64,000 nucleotides of DNA from Gelatoporia subvermispora B (lineage: Eukaryota > Basidiomycota > Agaricomycetes > Polyporales > Gelatoporiaceae). A program made the translations under genes and the position numbers. How positions within the stretch are numbered: the stretch's first letter is position 1; each line of letters opens with the position of its first letter. Shown here piece by piece: positions 47,201 through 59,108 of this stretch. The notes below the pieces were generated by a model, which searched no databases, was not told where the DNA came from, and worked only from the letters and a program-made list of their open reading frames with translations. The DNA is taken from positions 378,382 to 442,381 of the forward strand of contig KB445803.1 of assembly GCA_000320605.2 (NCBI GenBank), written 5' to 3'.

Positions 47201-48267
47201 ATGAGCGCATACGATTCGAGCGCGACGCACCTTCACAATTGCCACTCGAGTCCAGGAAGAAGCCCGGCGAGCATTTCGCACAAGCCGTACCGTTATCCGC
47301 AGTTGTCCATCCCGTGATGCAACTGCACTGCCCGTTTGAGCCACACTGCCCATTCAGACAATTGCAGCTAGAGGGTGCATTGCTGACGATTGACTTCAGA
47401 CAGCGCCCAGAACCCGAGATACCCTGATCGCAGGTCTCGCAATCCGCAGGGCATGGCTCGCAAGTGGGGCCAAAGAATCCTGAAGCGCACGACTCGCACG
47501 ACTCGCCAGTGAAACCCGGTGGGCATGTGCACGTCCCAGACGCGGAGCACACGCCCGCGCCCGAGCACGGTGGCGAACACGACGCAGACTGGATGTCGAG
47601 CAGAGACAGCGAGCCGCCGGAGACACTGCTGGGCAGTTGCGCGACATCAGGTGCAGAGTCCCAGAAGATGACGCGGTTGTTCGACGATCCACTAGCGGGC
47701 GCCAACGCTGCCCATACGTTCGACGAGAGCGCGAGGGAACCGGCCGAGAGTGGCGTCGCGGTGCTGTTCCCCGGGGACTTGCTCTGTGGCAAAGGATGGA
47801 ATGTAGATTGTTCGGAATAGTTGGCACCTGGGTAGACGGCGATGCCAGGTTGAAGAGCGAGGGTGAATGGGAGAGACGAGTTCGCGCTGAATCCCGCTGA
47901 TGGGGCGAGCGCGGCATTGGAAGATGTCAGTAGTTCATGAAGTAATTCCGGGTTCGTCGATGATGTGTATGTTCCTGGAAGAAGTTGCAGACTTGTTTGA
48001 GCACCTGAAGCCGATAGTGTTGCTCCCACTGCCGCAGGCGTTCAGAATCTGGTACACTGTATCGAGAAATCAGTGGACGTACGGGTAATGTTCGTGTATC
48101 CTTGTAGGCATTGTCCCGCAACGCAAACAACAGTTGGGCTAGATGTAGATGACGCAGCTGTTATCATGAATTACGCTGAGTAAGAAATCATTCTGACGGT
48201 TAATCTTAATGCACTCACCGAGAGATGCGCTTAGAAAGAGTGTGGTTGCGAGGAGGCTCGACAGCAT
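44226..48267 (-). CDS. Receptor-like Cys-rich (EGF/furin-repeat) single-pass membrane protein
   Basis: Six exons (48267-48219, 48157-48083, 48028-47231, 47184-46846, 46796-46623, 46570-44226) join in phase to 1,259 residues. Signal peptide MLSSLLATTLFLSAS; a Ser-rich N-terminal domain; an EGF-like unit (CSGAGVCSASGTCTCPPGF); then many furin/growth-factor-receptor-like units (CNLGCEQCADSSGDCVTC, CDSSCGTCVGSSTFC, CHPDCATCTGSSFNQC, CDSSCSSCAGSGPSNC). A transmembrane helix (WWEILLMALGCAFLFVCVLM, about residues 665-690) is followed by HARKMRK and a disordered cytoplasmic tail of about 570 residues. The tail repeats SSRAPSPLPSL and related motifs four times and is Gln/Pro-rich. No kinase domain is present. 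The ligand and role are unknown; a surface sensor or adhesion role is inference. Confidence 0.9.
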
Positions 48268-50534
48268 GTCGAGCAACTAGGTGAGAGTGAAAGCTAAGTG
48301 ACGGCAGGAAAGAACGAAGAAATATTGGGGAGGGCCTCAAGAGGCATGCGCAGAGGTTGAATTGCCATGGAATCCCTGTTGTATATGCCTCGCCGCAGCG
48401 AAGGTGGTTTATTGTGCTCCGCCATTGTGTCCTGGAAAGGAAAGCGCCCAAACCCGCGCTCGTCGGTTACTGCAGGACAATAGCATCGGCGCTCTCCGGG
48501 CGCTATTCCTGCGATTCGACCGCCACCTCATGCCTTTTATGGTAACTATGGTCATCGCCGGTGGTCGCATACGACTCCATTCGCGTAAAACTGACCCTCC
48601 GCAGTCCGAGACCTCAAATGGGAAGCATGATACGTTGTATTTTGCTTTTGCTGCTCTGAGAAAACTGCTATGTACGCGCGACACCGACATTCCTACGACT
48701 CATGGCGATGAGGTGGATTACAAACACAAGCATGGAATGGTGCTGCTCATTTGTCAAAGCGGAAAACCTCGAGAAACTTTCTCAAATAAGAGGATCCTTA
48801 TCCAAGTAGACAAGTTCCTAACCGACGTCCCATATGGTCTAAGGCTCCAGAAAGAATAACGGTATTCAAGAAGGAAGTCGTTAACATGTGTCCAGAAGCA
48901 TTCAATTCAAGTGGATCTATGGAGTTCTTCGAAGCCAGAAGAAGCCGGAGACGTCCATGATTGTGGACGCCGGTTCGTGATCGATGTCTTTGGTATGATT
49001 CACCCTCTCGTCACAGTCGGCAGCTAGAGGCCGTGGGTCTGAAATAGCGCTTGCACGGGGAAGCACTAGACTCCCGATACATAGTCCGCCGTCTCTCTTT
49101 GTACTTGGATACACATCTTCGGAATCCCATTAACATTCCATCGGATTGTCAGCTAAGACGCATGGCGATCGCAGCCTAGTGATATTGAAGAGGGGTCCAG
49201 GAGACTCCCTACGAGCATGGCGCGCTGTGTATCATGGCGTACGGATGCGATGATAGTATGAGCGGGAGCAAATGCTGGAAACTAGATGACCTTCTTGATG
49301 CGGTTCGGAATTCTGACCACAGCTCATGCCGATATGTACCAGTTCATTGCGGCCGAACATGCATGCAGGCCTGCTCATGTAGGGAATCTCGGGTGACGAG
49401 AAGGATCGATACCTTATAGCCGGAGCACTTGCACTAAGGCCTCAAAGTGAATGGTCCGGACATGAGAGCGAGTCAGGCGACGATCTGTGAATAATGAATT
49501 CGAGGCCAACTGCAGCCTCGAGTTGTGTAGCATATAGACAGCCATGAAACGATCAACACGCTCACATTTTTTAAGGTAGAGTCCCCAAAAATACGACGTG
49601 TCCGTCACGAGTGCAGGCCGCATAGTTATGTTGTCTTCGTGCGCTTGCAACTAGGCACTTCGTGAGGCGACCCGCAGCTGTAGCTTCTGAGGTACAGTGC
49701 TACCTTCCCGAACAGTGCGGCCGTCAGTGTCCATGAAAGAAGGACATGCGAAGCTTGAAGCTATGATAGCGGTGACCCTGGTGCCTCATTTCCTGGTGCC
49801 TGCAGGCACCCGAAGACAGCGAGTCGATCGCGAAGGCTAACATGCGGCCATACACACGTCTACATCGTCAAGTATGACAGTGTATTGCGGCTATTGCAGC
49901 ACTCCTGCGAAGAGCGGCGAAAAATGATGGTACAACGCGGAAAGCGATCTGGTACATGCAGGCGATAGCTAGATCGTGATAAGCTCGTAAACATACAGAT
50001 GGTGCGACAGATGCCTAGTATACAGTTCCATGATATCCGAATCCAGATAAAGTCCAAATGAAGACCATGTAGTGAGGTCCAATACGTGACGTATGATAGT
50101 GCGAGTGATCCAACGAAACCTATGGAAGAGTAGAGTCAGTAACGTGTTCAACGATGATCGAGAGCGCAGAAGGAATGCATCAGAAACAATTGGCAATATT
50201 TAGGGTTTTCTCCATGTGGATTCAGAACAGGTCTGAAATTTCTCATCCTATGCGGCGATGGTAGAAGTAGCATAGAAAGTAAGACTTACAAATAAACATG
50301 ATAGCGATGTCAGTAAGGGTGAGACCGGTAGTGCGTAAGTGATGCGGCTGGAAGGACATCAGGTCAGCGTGTGTCCACCAGAAAACGTCAAAGACTAAGA
50401 TCAGATAAAAAGGCAATGTAAGGTATCCGCACCTTCCCCGAAGGGAATCGGTACAGGTCTGAGAATGTATCATCCCAAAAGGTCTACGACAAACTTGTCG
50501 AAAACCACATCAAGACAGCGCACTCACCAGCTCA
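48268..50534. other. Gene-free stretch
   Basis: No gene supported. On the minus strand (about 50,300-49,860) short frames contain hydrophobic segments and candidate splice sites (for example GTAAGTCTTAC near 50,290), which may be a decayed membrane-protein gene, but I cannot join them. Confidence 0.35.
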
Positions 50535-51316
50535 TCACGCATTGATCGCCATGGGCGGCAGCGCCGTAGGCAAGATGCGCATCTTCGCCCTTGAGGGCGC
50601 CATGTCGCCATACGCCCAGTCTTCCTCTTCCGCGCTAAGCTCCGCGCCGCCGTCGCAGTCCTCGACATATATGCCGATCCCGCCCGTCTCCTCTGGCTCG
50701 ATGAGGACCTCGACGCCGGATACGTGGTGCTCGTGCTCTTGCGCAAGTTGCAGCGACCGCAACGCGCGTACGAGGTCTTCCGCGAGCGGTGTCGCATTCG
50801 GCGGGTCCTCACGCGTCTGCTCCCACCCTACGGGCGGCGAGCCCGGAGGCGAGATGAGGAAGTTCTTCTCGAGCGGGGGCGGGCGTAGGTGATTCATGTC
50901 GACGCCATCGACGAGCGGCTGGTCAATCACGAACGGCTCTTGGTAGTAGACCCGCATGATCGTCTGCGACCTGTATAGAGCGGATGTTGTGAGCATTGGA
51001 TCTGAACTGGAAGTGCATGGACGTACGAGTTGTCAGAGGGCCCGATGTCGAGGAAGTCGCATTCGTGCTTCGCACGCTCTGCTGCGTCTTCTGAGTAGTA
51101 CACCAGGATGACACGCGCGAATGCCTTGATGGGAGCCCATGCATATATCGTTCCATATGTTGCAAAGTGGTCGTGCAGCCTACCGAGGATAGACGTCTGG
51201 AAGAACTCTCGTGGGATCTTCACGATCACGCTGTTCGTGCGTTGGGGCGTCGAGTCCGTGTCCGACAGCTCAGGCAGTGGGGAGGAAGACATCGTTGGTG
51301 ATGATGTGGAAGCCAT
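50535..51316 (-). CDS. RCN1: Calcipressin (RCAN-family calcineurin regulator)
   Basis: Regulator of the Ca2+/calmodulin phosphatase calcineurin. Two exons (51316-51027 and 50970-50535) with a 56-nt intron join in phase to 241 residues. The N-terminal half is the RRM-like domain (VIVKIPREFFQ, LHDHFATYGTIYAWAPIKAF, ARVILVYYSEDAAERAK, then SQTIMRVYYQEP). It is followed by the family's hallmark FLISPPGSPPVGWEQ, which contains the conserved SP phosphosites of the calcineurin-regulatory segment. The C-terminal part is acidic (EEDWAYGD). Start at 51316 is the first ATG in frame. Confidence 0.95.
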
Positions 51317-51815
51317 TCGTACAATTCGGAAATGATACTACGAGATGGTGAGGGTAGGAAGTAGTGGGGGAACGCAAGCGCAGTTTGGGCTGCTCCGCAC
51401 GTCCTCACAATTTATGGAAAAAATCTACGCGTATTAGGTAAGCCGTGAACGCAGCCTTCCGTATGCGGTTGTGTCGAGTGGCTGTGGCGCTTACACTGTG
51501 AGGGGCTCTCCACATACCAGATGGCGCTGCAGTGTCTAGCAAGTGTGTCGCCCGAAGGACGGCATATGTGTCTCTCCATGCGATTACGACGTGCAGTAGT
51601 GGCTGTGCTATGTCAGATGACGCGCAGCCTAACTCTGCCAGGCGTCTGACCGATGCATTGGTTTTGATTGGTTTTGTACAGATGGAAATGAAAGTACACA
51701 GCATCTATTGGAGCTCTGCGTAGTGTCCAAGATCACCGGAAGGACAGCAATACACGACGTGGAATTACACTTTCACGCGGACTGGTCTCGGCGGTGCGAT
51801 GGTACGAAAATTCGC
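51317..51815. other. Spacer
   Basis: 500 bp with no recognised feature: promoter side of RCN1 and 3' side of the CCDC124-like gene. Confidence 0.4.
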
Positions 51816-52833
51816 TTACTTCTCGCGTAGTCGTTGTTCGATCGCGGCATTCTTCTTTTTGAGAGCGTCGACTTTCTCATCTTTCGAAGCATCATAGGAT
51901 ACAGTGACCTGGTTGAATCTGGAATCTACATGTCAGCACATTGCGGTGCAAGGCACCTGATAGGCACTACTCACGGATTCTCCGGCGACTTCTGGAACTG
52001 CTTGTACAGCAATTCCTAAGACCGATCGGTTAGTAACGAGGAGCTGCACTGATCAAAATTACAACACACATGGTACTGCTGAAGTCGGAGGCCAGGGTGC
52101 TATAATTGTGGTTACCTATGAGTTTGACAGATCGGACAAATATACGATGCGCATACCTCTGTCCGGATATTGGGCAGCTCGCGCTCCTTGTACGCTTCGA
52201 ATGCGGCCTTGAAGCGTCGCTACAACAGATTATGATGTCAGATACGTCGAAACATGATCGGAGGTCCTCCTGACCTCGGGGTGCTGCTCTAGCTTCGCCG
52301 CCTGCTGGCCAACAGTAGCCTTGTCCAACTTCGCGGTGACAACCTCGAGCAGGTCCAGCGCATTGTCGATACCCGTTGCAGAGTACGTCTCGACCTCCTT
52401 CGGCGTATCGTCCTCCGTCTTGGGCGACGCTGTCCCGAGGCCGCCGCCAGCGGCAATCGCACCGGGGCCCGCAGGCTTGACAGTCTTGGGCACCGCCTTC
52501 TTCGCGCCTGCCTTTGGCGCAGCCTTCTTCGACGGAGCGGAGGCCTCCTCCTCGGCGAGCAGCCGCGCGATCTCTGCCTTGCGCGCAAGCTCCGCGCGGC
52601 GCTTTTCCTCCTTCTCCTCCTTGGCTTTGCTGGCCTTGGCCCCTTGGTCCCACTTATCCGCCTCCTTGCGTTCCTGTAGGCAGTGGGTCACTTCTTGAGC
52701 TCAGTCCATGGTGCTGCGGAGAGGGTGGGAGACGTACGCGCTCAGCGTCCGCGGCGACGGCCTTCTTGGCCTCGTTCTCCGCCTTCTTCGCACGGCCAGA
52801 CTCTTTCTTTGCGTTTCCACCCTTTGGTGCCAT
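51816..52833 (-). CDS. CCDC124/Lso2-like ribosome-associated coiled-coil protein
   Basis: Relatives bind ribosomes during dormancy and help translation restart. Five exons (52833-52738, 52673-52275, 52219-52157, 52015-51975, 51918-51816) join in phase to 233 residues. A highly charged N-terminal helix (KGGNAKKESGRAKKAENEAK, then KEADKWDQGAKASKAKEEKE) is followed by an Ala/Pro-rich linker. The conserved C-terminal domain contains NALDLLEVV, HPERRFKAAFEAYKERELP, LLYKQFQKSPENPFNQ and a closing coiled coil (VDALKKKNAAIEQRLREK). The longer C-terminal domain fits CCDC124 more than the short yeast Lso2, so I leave the symbol empty. Confidence 0.88.
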
Positions 52834-53419
52834 TGTGGCGATCAGGCAGTAGTTTCAGTGGAGGACGACAGTATTATGGGTGTGAGCAAGAAGAAATTGA
52901 TGAGTAGAGCACGAGAGAATCAATGAACGTGGTCTCCGCGAGGCTCAGTCATGCGGAAAAGCTCATCTTATCTAATCTTATCCAAAGGCGGGACCCCGGG
53001 CAGCTCGATCTCCTTTGACCGAACAGGCGACGCCTCGATCACTTCGTCTCGATTCAGACATTCACCGCTTCCACATCCTCTCAAAAAACCAACTTGGCCT
53101 TCAGTGCATTCCGACGTATGCGATGCTCAAAGACAGCCGGGGCGCACAGTCTACGTGTATTTGGGTATTCCATGTCTCCATCAGATATCACTCAAGCGCC
53201 GGGCATGCGCCAGATTATAACGAGGCTCGTGGGTCGAGCCACCTGCTTGTTGTCTGCCCTGACTCGTGCCTGCCTGAGAACCCTTTCATATCACGTTCTC
53301 CAGTCATTTAGTGGCTGCAACGCAGCGCGCACAACATAGCTTCTCTCCTCCGCCGTCTCTCCTCTCGCCGCCGTTCCTCCCGCTGGCCAGATCGTTCGCG
53401 ATCCCCTGCTCAACGCAAG
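52834..53419. promoter_or_regulatory. Divergent intergenic region
   Basis: Carries promoters of the CCDC124-like gene (minus strand) and the first DUF6699 gene (plus strand). It is CT-rich just before 53420. No specific sites are identified. Confidence 0.4.
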
Positions 53420-54261
53420 ATGGGTGATAGAGTCAACAAGTGGGCTCCGGGCGTTCACTGTGCGTTCTGCAGATCTATCTGAGCTGCGATCCCTGCTCAT
53501 GACGTTCTGTCCCCATCCATCAGACGGCCCCGTCCTAACGCAGACCGATGTCTACCTTCTCGATGCCGATCTGGAACTGCATCCCGTCCTGAAGGGCGAG
53601 GACGACTCGTTCCAGCTTGTCCTCAACCTAAGCACTGGTAATGCAATATTCTGTGTCTCTTCGACGATTGACTCTGAAACGCGACCTGGCGTTGCGCAGG
53701 ACAAATGGCCGGTTATAATGCCGCGGCGCGCGACCACGATCTTCCCTTTGCAGACGTCAAAGACCAGCCAGCGACATTCCCCCGCGCGGACACGTTGATC
53801 ATTATTGCTGAGATCAGCCCGTGGTGTACGATTGTCAGGAACCCCGGCGGCGTGACCCTTGGCGACATCTGCAACAGTCTCATAGCAGAGTAGGTCATGT
53901 CACCCAAACGGATGTGCCCCACAGCTCATCTAATCCCCGTTTTCAGCTATAAGGATAATCCCGTGACCGACGGAGAACTAGCGTCTCTACCAAATCGTGT
54001 GCAAGACTCGATTCGTCGTGCTGCTGCCCACAATGCCACGTATAATGCATCATACTATAGTTCTCCAGCGGCGTCTGGCCGCCCTACCCGGGCAGGTGCG
54101 ACTTTTCATATAATAACTATTTCCCATCTGACATGTTGTCATAAGACTGGCTGCGAGATAAATTGTACTTTGAAAGGATGTCCAAGATGGACAACTACGC
54201 CAAGGCTCGGCTTGGGTATAGCGCCCCGAATATCTTCGTCATGGCTCTCACTGCCTGGTGA
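53420..54261 (+). CDS. DUF6699-type protein (short form)
   Basis: Five exons (53420-53459, 53524-53637, 53700-53889, 53947-54095, 54146-54261) join in phase to 202 residues. I recognise the agaricomycete DUF6699 pattern: VNKWAPGVHYGPVLTQTD, LHPVLKGEDD, PATFPRADTLIIIAEISPW, GVTLGDICNSLI and the YKDNPVTDGELASLP stretch. It ends DWLRDKLYFERMS...IFVMALTAW. Function of the domain is unknown. There is no signal peptide or membrane helix. A longer protein of the same domain type follows 1.1 kb downstream on the same strand. Confidence 0.82.
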
Positions 54262-55370
54262 ATACTCTTCGGATTGTCAAGGACTGCCAGCTTCTGTACG
54301 TCGTCTTTCTAGGATAAATATACCTGTATCGCCTATTGCTCTGTTGTACCTCGTATACGCGTCACCGTTCACATCATTACAATGACCCTTCACGTCGCCA
54401 ACGCTCGTATTTCACTCCCTACTCCGATCATCTGCCGCCGGCCCTTGTTCTATTGCTTCTGCTCGATTACACAGGCGATGTGGTTCCGGAGATAGAACCT
54501 GATAGAACCGATGCGGGTTGTGCATCGCACTGCTGTGCAGCACGCACACTCCACGAGGTGTTTTCCACCATTGCGGTGGACATGAGCACGTGCCATTCGT
54601 CGGGGTGGCAGGGCTGGCGCTGAGACCCCGAACCCCTCTAACTCACTATCCCCGATCGCGAGTGATCGGCAAGGGAGCAGCTCAAGAGTACTTCAAGTTC
54701 GTCTTGATATTTGCTTGCAAGATTTACGTTGTGGGTTGTTGGGTTTTTACTGGTAACAATCTGTATGTAGCAGTCCAGGATGCGCAAGCGATAATCCATG
54801 CAACGGCCCAGGCCACGCGGGTGATGACATGTGTATCGATCCATCGTGCATCATGATGCATCAGTGCCGAGATTCTCGATATCCGCGCGGGCGTTCAGCT
54901 GGTGCAACAGCGAAAGCCATCTTGACTTGACTTTGTCCTCCTCGGTTGCTTCGTCCCACACACCTGTGCTCAATCTCTGTGAGCCAGTGGATACTCCCTG
55001 CATGCGAACTGCCTCGAACGTCACTGCACAGCCAAAACGCAAGACTCGGCCATCGACTCTCGCCTCATAGAGTTGATTACTGAACGGTCTCGACTACCTC
55101 GGTAGCTCCGAGTTCAACGTTCGGCTTCACGATTGAAACAGTATATTTACCGTGTACGATATACAATCGTGCACTTGGGAGCTCAGGCCTCAGGATTCCG
55201 GCTAAGGGCAAGGGGCAACTCAGGAACTCGACAGCCGTGTTGTCTTGATGTACGATGTCAGTTCTCCATGCTAATCCGCGCAGTTCTGAGACAGTGCGGT
55301 GTGCAGATCTACGGGCACAGCAAGAAACGACAGGCCGGAGAGCCATATACCTCATACCATCGAAGCTAGA
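54262..55370. other. Spacer between the two DUF6699 genes
   Basis: 1.1 kb without a supported gene. No inverted or tandem repeats stand out. Confidence 0.4.
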
Positions 55371-56944
55371 ATGCAGTTCACTCCCGTCATCCCCCCTCTC
55401 GCGTCCCCGAGCGGCGGCAGCCAGCAACCAAGCCCGCGTCCTTCTCCCAGCAGTGTCCCCGTCGTCCCAGCAATGTCGCCCGCGCAGCCCCCTCCGCGCG
55501 ACGTCCCGCGCGACGCCTGGGCTCACCCGCAAGCTCCCCCTCACCCGCAAATGCAATACCTCGCCCCCGGCATGCCCTTTAACCCGCCCGGCTCATACTA
55601 CATCCCGCCAATCATGCTCCCCCAGCAGAACGCAGCCAACACGCCCGTCGCGCCCGTTGGGAGCGCAGGCTACTCCTCCGACTGGACGGGCTTCCCAAGC
55701 ACCGCGAGCCCCGGCGGGGGCGGGTACCTTCCCCCTCACGGGCAAGGCGGGCATGGGTACCCTCCCGCGCACGGGCAAGATGGCCACGGGTACCCTCCCG
55801 CGCATGGGCAAGGCGGGCACGGGCCCTCGCCGTACTTGCAGCCATATACACCGTCCACGATGTCTGGGTACCAACAACTTCCGCCGGGCTTCGGGCTCCC
55901 GCCGGGCGCGCAGCACCCTGGCGCATCCCCATGGGGCATGCCGATGGGCATGACCCCGATGGCTTTCACGCCCGCATTCCTGCCGGGCATGCCTGGCGCG
56001 TGGCCAGGGATGTACCCGCAATACGGCCCGCCGCCTGGTGGGCGGGGCGGGGCGGCGCCCGGCGCGCATCCTATGCATCCCACACGGTCGGGAGGTGAGG
56101 TGCGCTACCGGCGCGAGGACGCGAACCACTTTGACAAGATCGACAAGTTTGCGGAGGGCCCGCACTGTGAGTTTCTCCCGCGCATATATTCACTCGCGCG
56201 ACTGAACTAACTCGAATGTGACATGCCGCAGACGGGCCCGTGTTGGAGACGGTCGTACTGAAGCGGGTGCGGGCGAAGATTGAAGTGAACCCGCTGCTCG
56301 GACCGCCGAGCGAGGGCGGGGACCACTTGAAGTGGAACATGCTGTTCACGCCGTCGCAATGCACGCGCTCGACAGACGAGAGCGGGATGTCGTGGCGGGC
56401 GGGGCGGCAGGCGCCGGCGACGTGGCCGCGGGTGACGCACCTGCGCCTCGTCTCGCGCGCGTTCCCGTGGGTCGTCGACGTGCCCGCGTCAAACCTCTCC
56501 CTCGGGGTGACCTGCGCGGACGTGCTCGAGTCGGTCCACGCGTTCCTGCAAGAACGCGTGACGCAGCCGCAGCTGGACAGCGTGCCGCGCGAGCTCAAGG
56601 GCGTCATGGGCGAGGCGTTCCGCCACAACCGCTCGACCGAGCCGGACGTGCCCGGCGGGCTTCTCCCGATGACGATGCTCCGCTGCGACTGGCTCGGGTT
56701 CGACACGATGTTCGGCGGGATCGTCGAGGATGAGCAGCTCGTGCGGGAGCGGTATGGCGCTCGGATGCCATGCACGTTTGAGCTGCGGTGTTTGGAGCGG
56801 CGGCCGTTGACGGAAGCGGAGCTGGACGAACGGGAGAGTAGGAGGCGAAGGAGGTCGAGGGCTGCGTCGAGGGCGTCGAGACATGCATCGCGAGCAGTTT
56901 CTCGCGCAACTTCGCAGGATCGAAATAGGACCGAAGATGCATGA
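55371..56944 (+). CDS. DUF6699-type protein with long Pro/Gly-rich N-terminus
   Basis: Two exons (55371-56166 and 56232-56944) join in phase to 502 residues. The first 260 residues are low-complexity and rich in Pro, Gly and Met, with three near-identical tandem units around GYPPAHGQGGHG (about residues 124-162) and PPGFGLPPGAQHPG. The C-terminal half carries the DUF6699-like domain: DGPVLETVVL-type entry (NGP/YGPVLETVVLKRVRAKI), RVTHLRLVSRAFPWVVDV, GVTCADVLESVHAFL and LRCDWLGFDTMFGGI. It ends in a Arg/Ser-rich tail (SRRRRRSRAASRASRHASRA), which might bind RNA or act as a nuclear signal; that is inference. Molecular role unknown. Confidence 0.85.
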
Positions 56945-57239
56945 GCTGTCAGCGGTGAAGCCCCCGGCTTCAGGCGATGTTATTGGTAGATTTCTCCTCT
57001 TTCTCTTCTTCGCACCTCAAGAGGCTGCTACTTACTAGGTCGGATCATTGTATTGTTGTACTCAAATTGTTGTATGTTGTAGCGGTTGTAACAACTCTAC
57101 CTGGCTGTGCGGCACATCGAATGTCACATACCTGTATACCCACAGAAATGTCCAATCACAGACAGCCCAAGACAAGCCAGCAATAAGCTCCGAGTTAAAC
57201 CATTATACTAGTCCGCAGATCAAGTGTCCACTCGGGTCA
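56945..57239. terminator. Convergent 3' region of the DUF6699 gene and ALG2
   Basis: 295 bp between two convergent stop codons, so both transcripts must end here. It is AT-richer than the flanking exons. No further site is identified. Confidence 0.4.
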
Positions 57240-58926
57240 TCAGAACAGTCTCAGCACAAGCGCCACCAGGACAGCTAACACAGCCCAGAGAACGAGTAAT
57301 AGATGCGTCACCGAGACCGGACCCAAGGACGCGGCGTCCTTCAGCGCAGTCTCGAGCCCCCTCGCCATCGCGTCCATGCCGAAGTGCTCCTTCGCCCTTC
57401 GCCTCGCGCGCTCCGCAAGCGCGGCCCTGTCTTTCTCCGTGAGGCCTACGACCTCCAGCAGTGCCTCCGCCCAGACCTCGGGCTGCGGGGGGCGCAGCCA
57501 CCCTGTGCGGTCCTCCGCGGGTTGGTCGACGACACTCTCCGTCGGGCCGCCGCTGTTGCACGCGAGAACAGGCAGACCGCAGACCATCGCCTCGACAGGC
57601 CCAATGCCGAAGTGCTCATTCTCAGGCGTGTAGAGCAGCGCGAGCGTCGACGGCGCAGAGAGCAGGGCGGAGCGCTGCGCGGTCGTGAAGTTGAGGAGGA
57701 AGAGGACGTCGGGGGTGCCACTCGTCTGCTCGACGGGAGGGATCTTCACGTGTGAGCCTGAGGGCTGGACGATGCTGAAGGATAGGGAGTTCACTTTGGC
57801 GCGGTCGATGAGCCCGACAAGTGTCATCATGTTGTCCTCCAGGCGTGGATCGTAGCCGCCTCGACGAAGTGTCAACTTTAGGGTCAGATTGCCTTTGCTT
57901 ACGGCTTACCTGCTATTACAAGGCGAACATCACGAAGCTTCGCTGAACCTGTTTTCTTTCGAAGCAGCGCGAAAGCTTCAATAGCTAGCGCGGCGTTCTT
58001 CTTCTTCTCGAAACGATTCAGGGAAAGTAGCGTTAGGCGGTCTCTGCTCTTTGAGTCGTATCAATGGCTGCTTCAGATTGTGTTTACGTACGATGACACC
58101 TCTTGAACGTCAGGAGCTTGCATATCTACACCGTCCACCTCATACGCAGCCAGGTTAATTCCGGGGTATACGACCTCTGGCTCGTACGTTATGGACGAGA
58201 AGTGTGCTTTGAAAATGCGGGCTGTGAACTTCGAATTCGCCAAGATAGTATCAGCCTGCTCTTAATCACGCCTTCAAGATGTGCCCAGATACAGAGATAA
58301 TCGGTCAGACACTCACTGGTGGTGATCTCCTCCAGCCAGTCCATCGGGAAACGGTATATCTTCTTCAGTAGACCGCCTTTCCTCTGTATCCTGCCCTCTA
58401 CATAAGCCCCATCCGCGAGTAGTTTGTCTGGAAAGTGGCAGTAGAACACGATCCTGGTCTTGGCCATGGCACGCAGGAAGGGCACACATGTCGATAGCTG
58501 ATCGACAAGGTACACGTCGTACTTCGGTGCTGATGGGCGTAGCAGGTGTGTTGTCAAGTGTAGTTGTCTTGCATGGGAGAAAAGGATGTGGAATTTGCCC
58601 TTGTAGGAGCGTGGAATGGGTGGTGCTACGTGGTGAACTCGCAGTGTACCTGTGCGACGTATGAGCCCACCGCATCGTTGGAGTCTGTAATGCACTCACC
58701 ATCTCTGGTCTCGTCAAAGCAATGCTTCGGGTCGTGATGAGACGTGTAGATATCAACCTCATGCCCGAGCTTCTGCAGCCCAACTGCTGCGTCGACCACC
58801 AGACGTTCGGCCCCGCCTACACGTAGCGCCGTAGGTCAGCAAGCAGTGCGTGGTCGACGAGTTAAACCGGGCACCGATTCCAAGGTCTGGGTGGATGAAA
58901 GCTATGCGCAGTTTTTCTGGAGACAT
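57240..58926 (-). CDS. ALG2: Alpha-1,3/1,6-mannosyltransferase ALG2
   Basis: Adds the second and third mannoses to the dolichol-linked oligosaccharide on the cytosolic ER face (GT4 family). Six exons (58926-58875, 58816-58700, 58649-58317, 58260-58092, 58043-57910, 57859-57240) join in phase to 474 residues. Signatures: [20 protein letters not shown] at the N-terminus, [56 protein letters not shown], and the GT4 E-x7-E motif EHFGIGPVE followed by [18 protein letters not shown]-terminal membrane helix ([20 protein letters not shown]) fits ER anchoring. The first intron donor (GTGCCC) is weak but required for GGAER. Confidence 0.95.
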
Positions 58927-59108
58927 ATATGAGCAAGTTCACGGGAGCATATGTGGCTGGGGGTACAGCGCCCCGTTGAAACTTAGCCACGGAGCTATCG
59001 CGCGAATGCGTCCAATAAGCACTTGTTCACGGCTCGGCGGCAAACTGCGCTCCGACGTATAACAGAATTGCCAAATATAGTAAGTCAATAGACGCCTATA
59101 AGCGCTGC

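Noticed and set aside
48362..48859. 165-codon plus-strand frame
   Set aside because: Begins in the promoter region of the receptor-like gene; the translation has no recognisable features and mixed codon use.
49860..50473. Possible multi-pass membrane protein of a basidiomycete DUF653x type on the minus strand
   Set aside because: Hydrophobic pieces exist but lie in different frames with stops between them, and I could not build phase-consistent exons.
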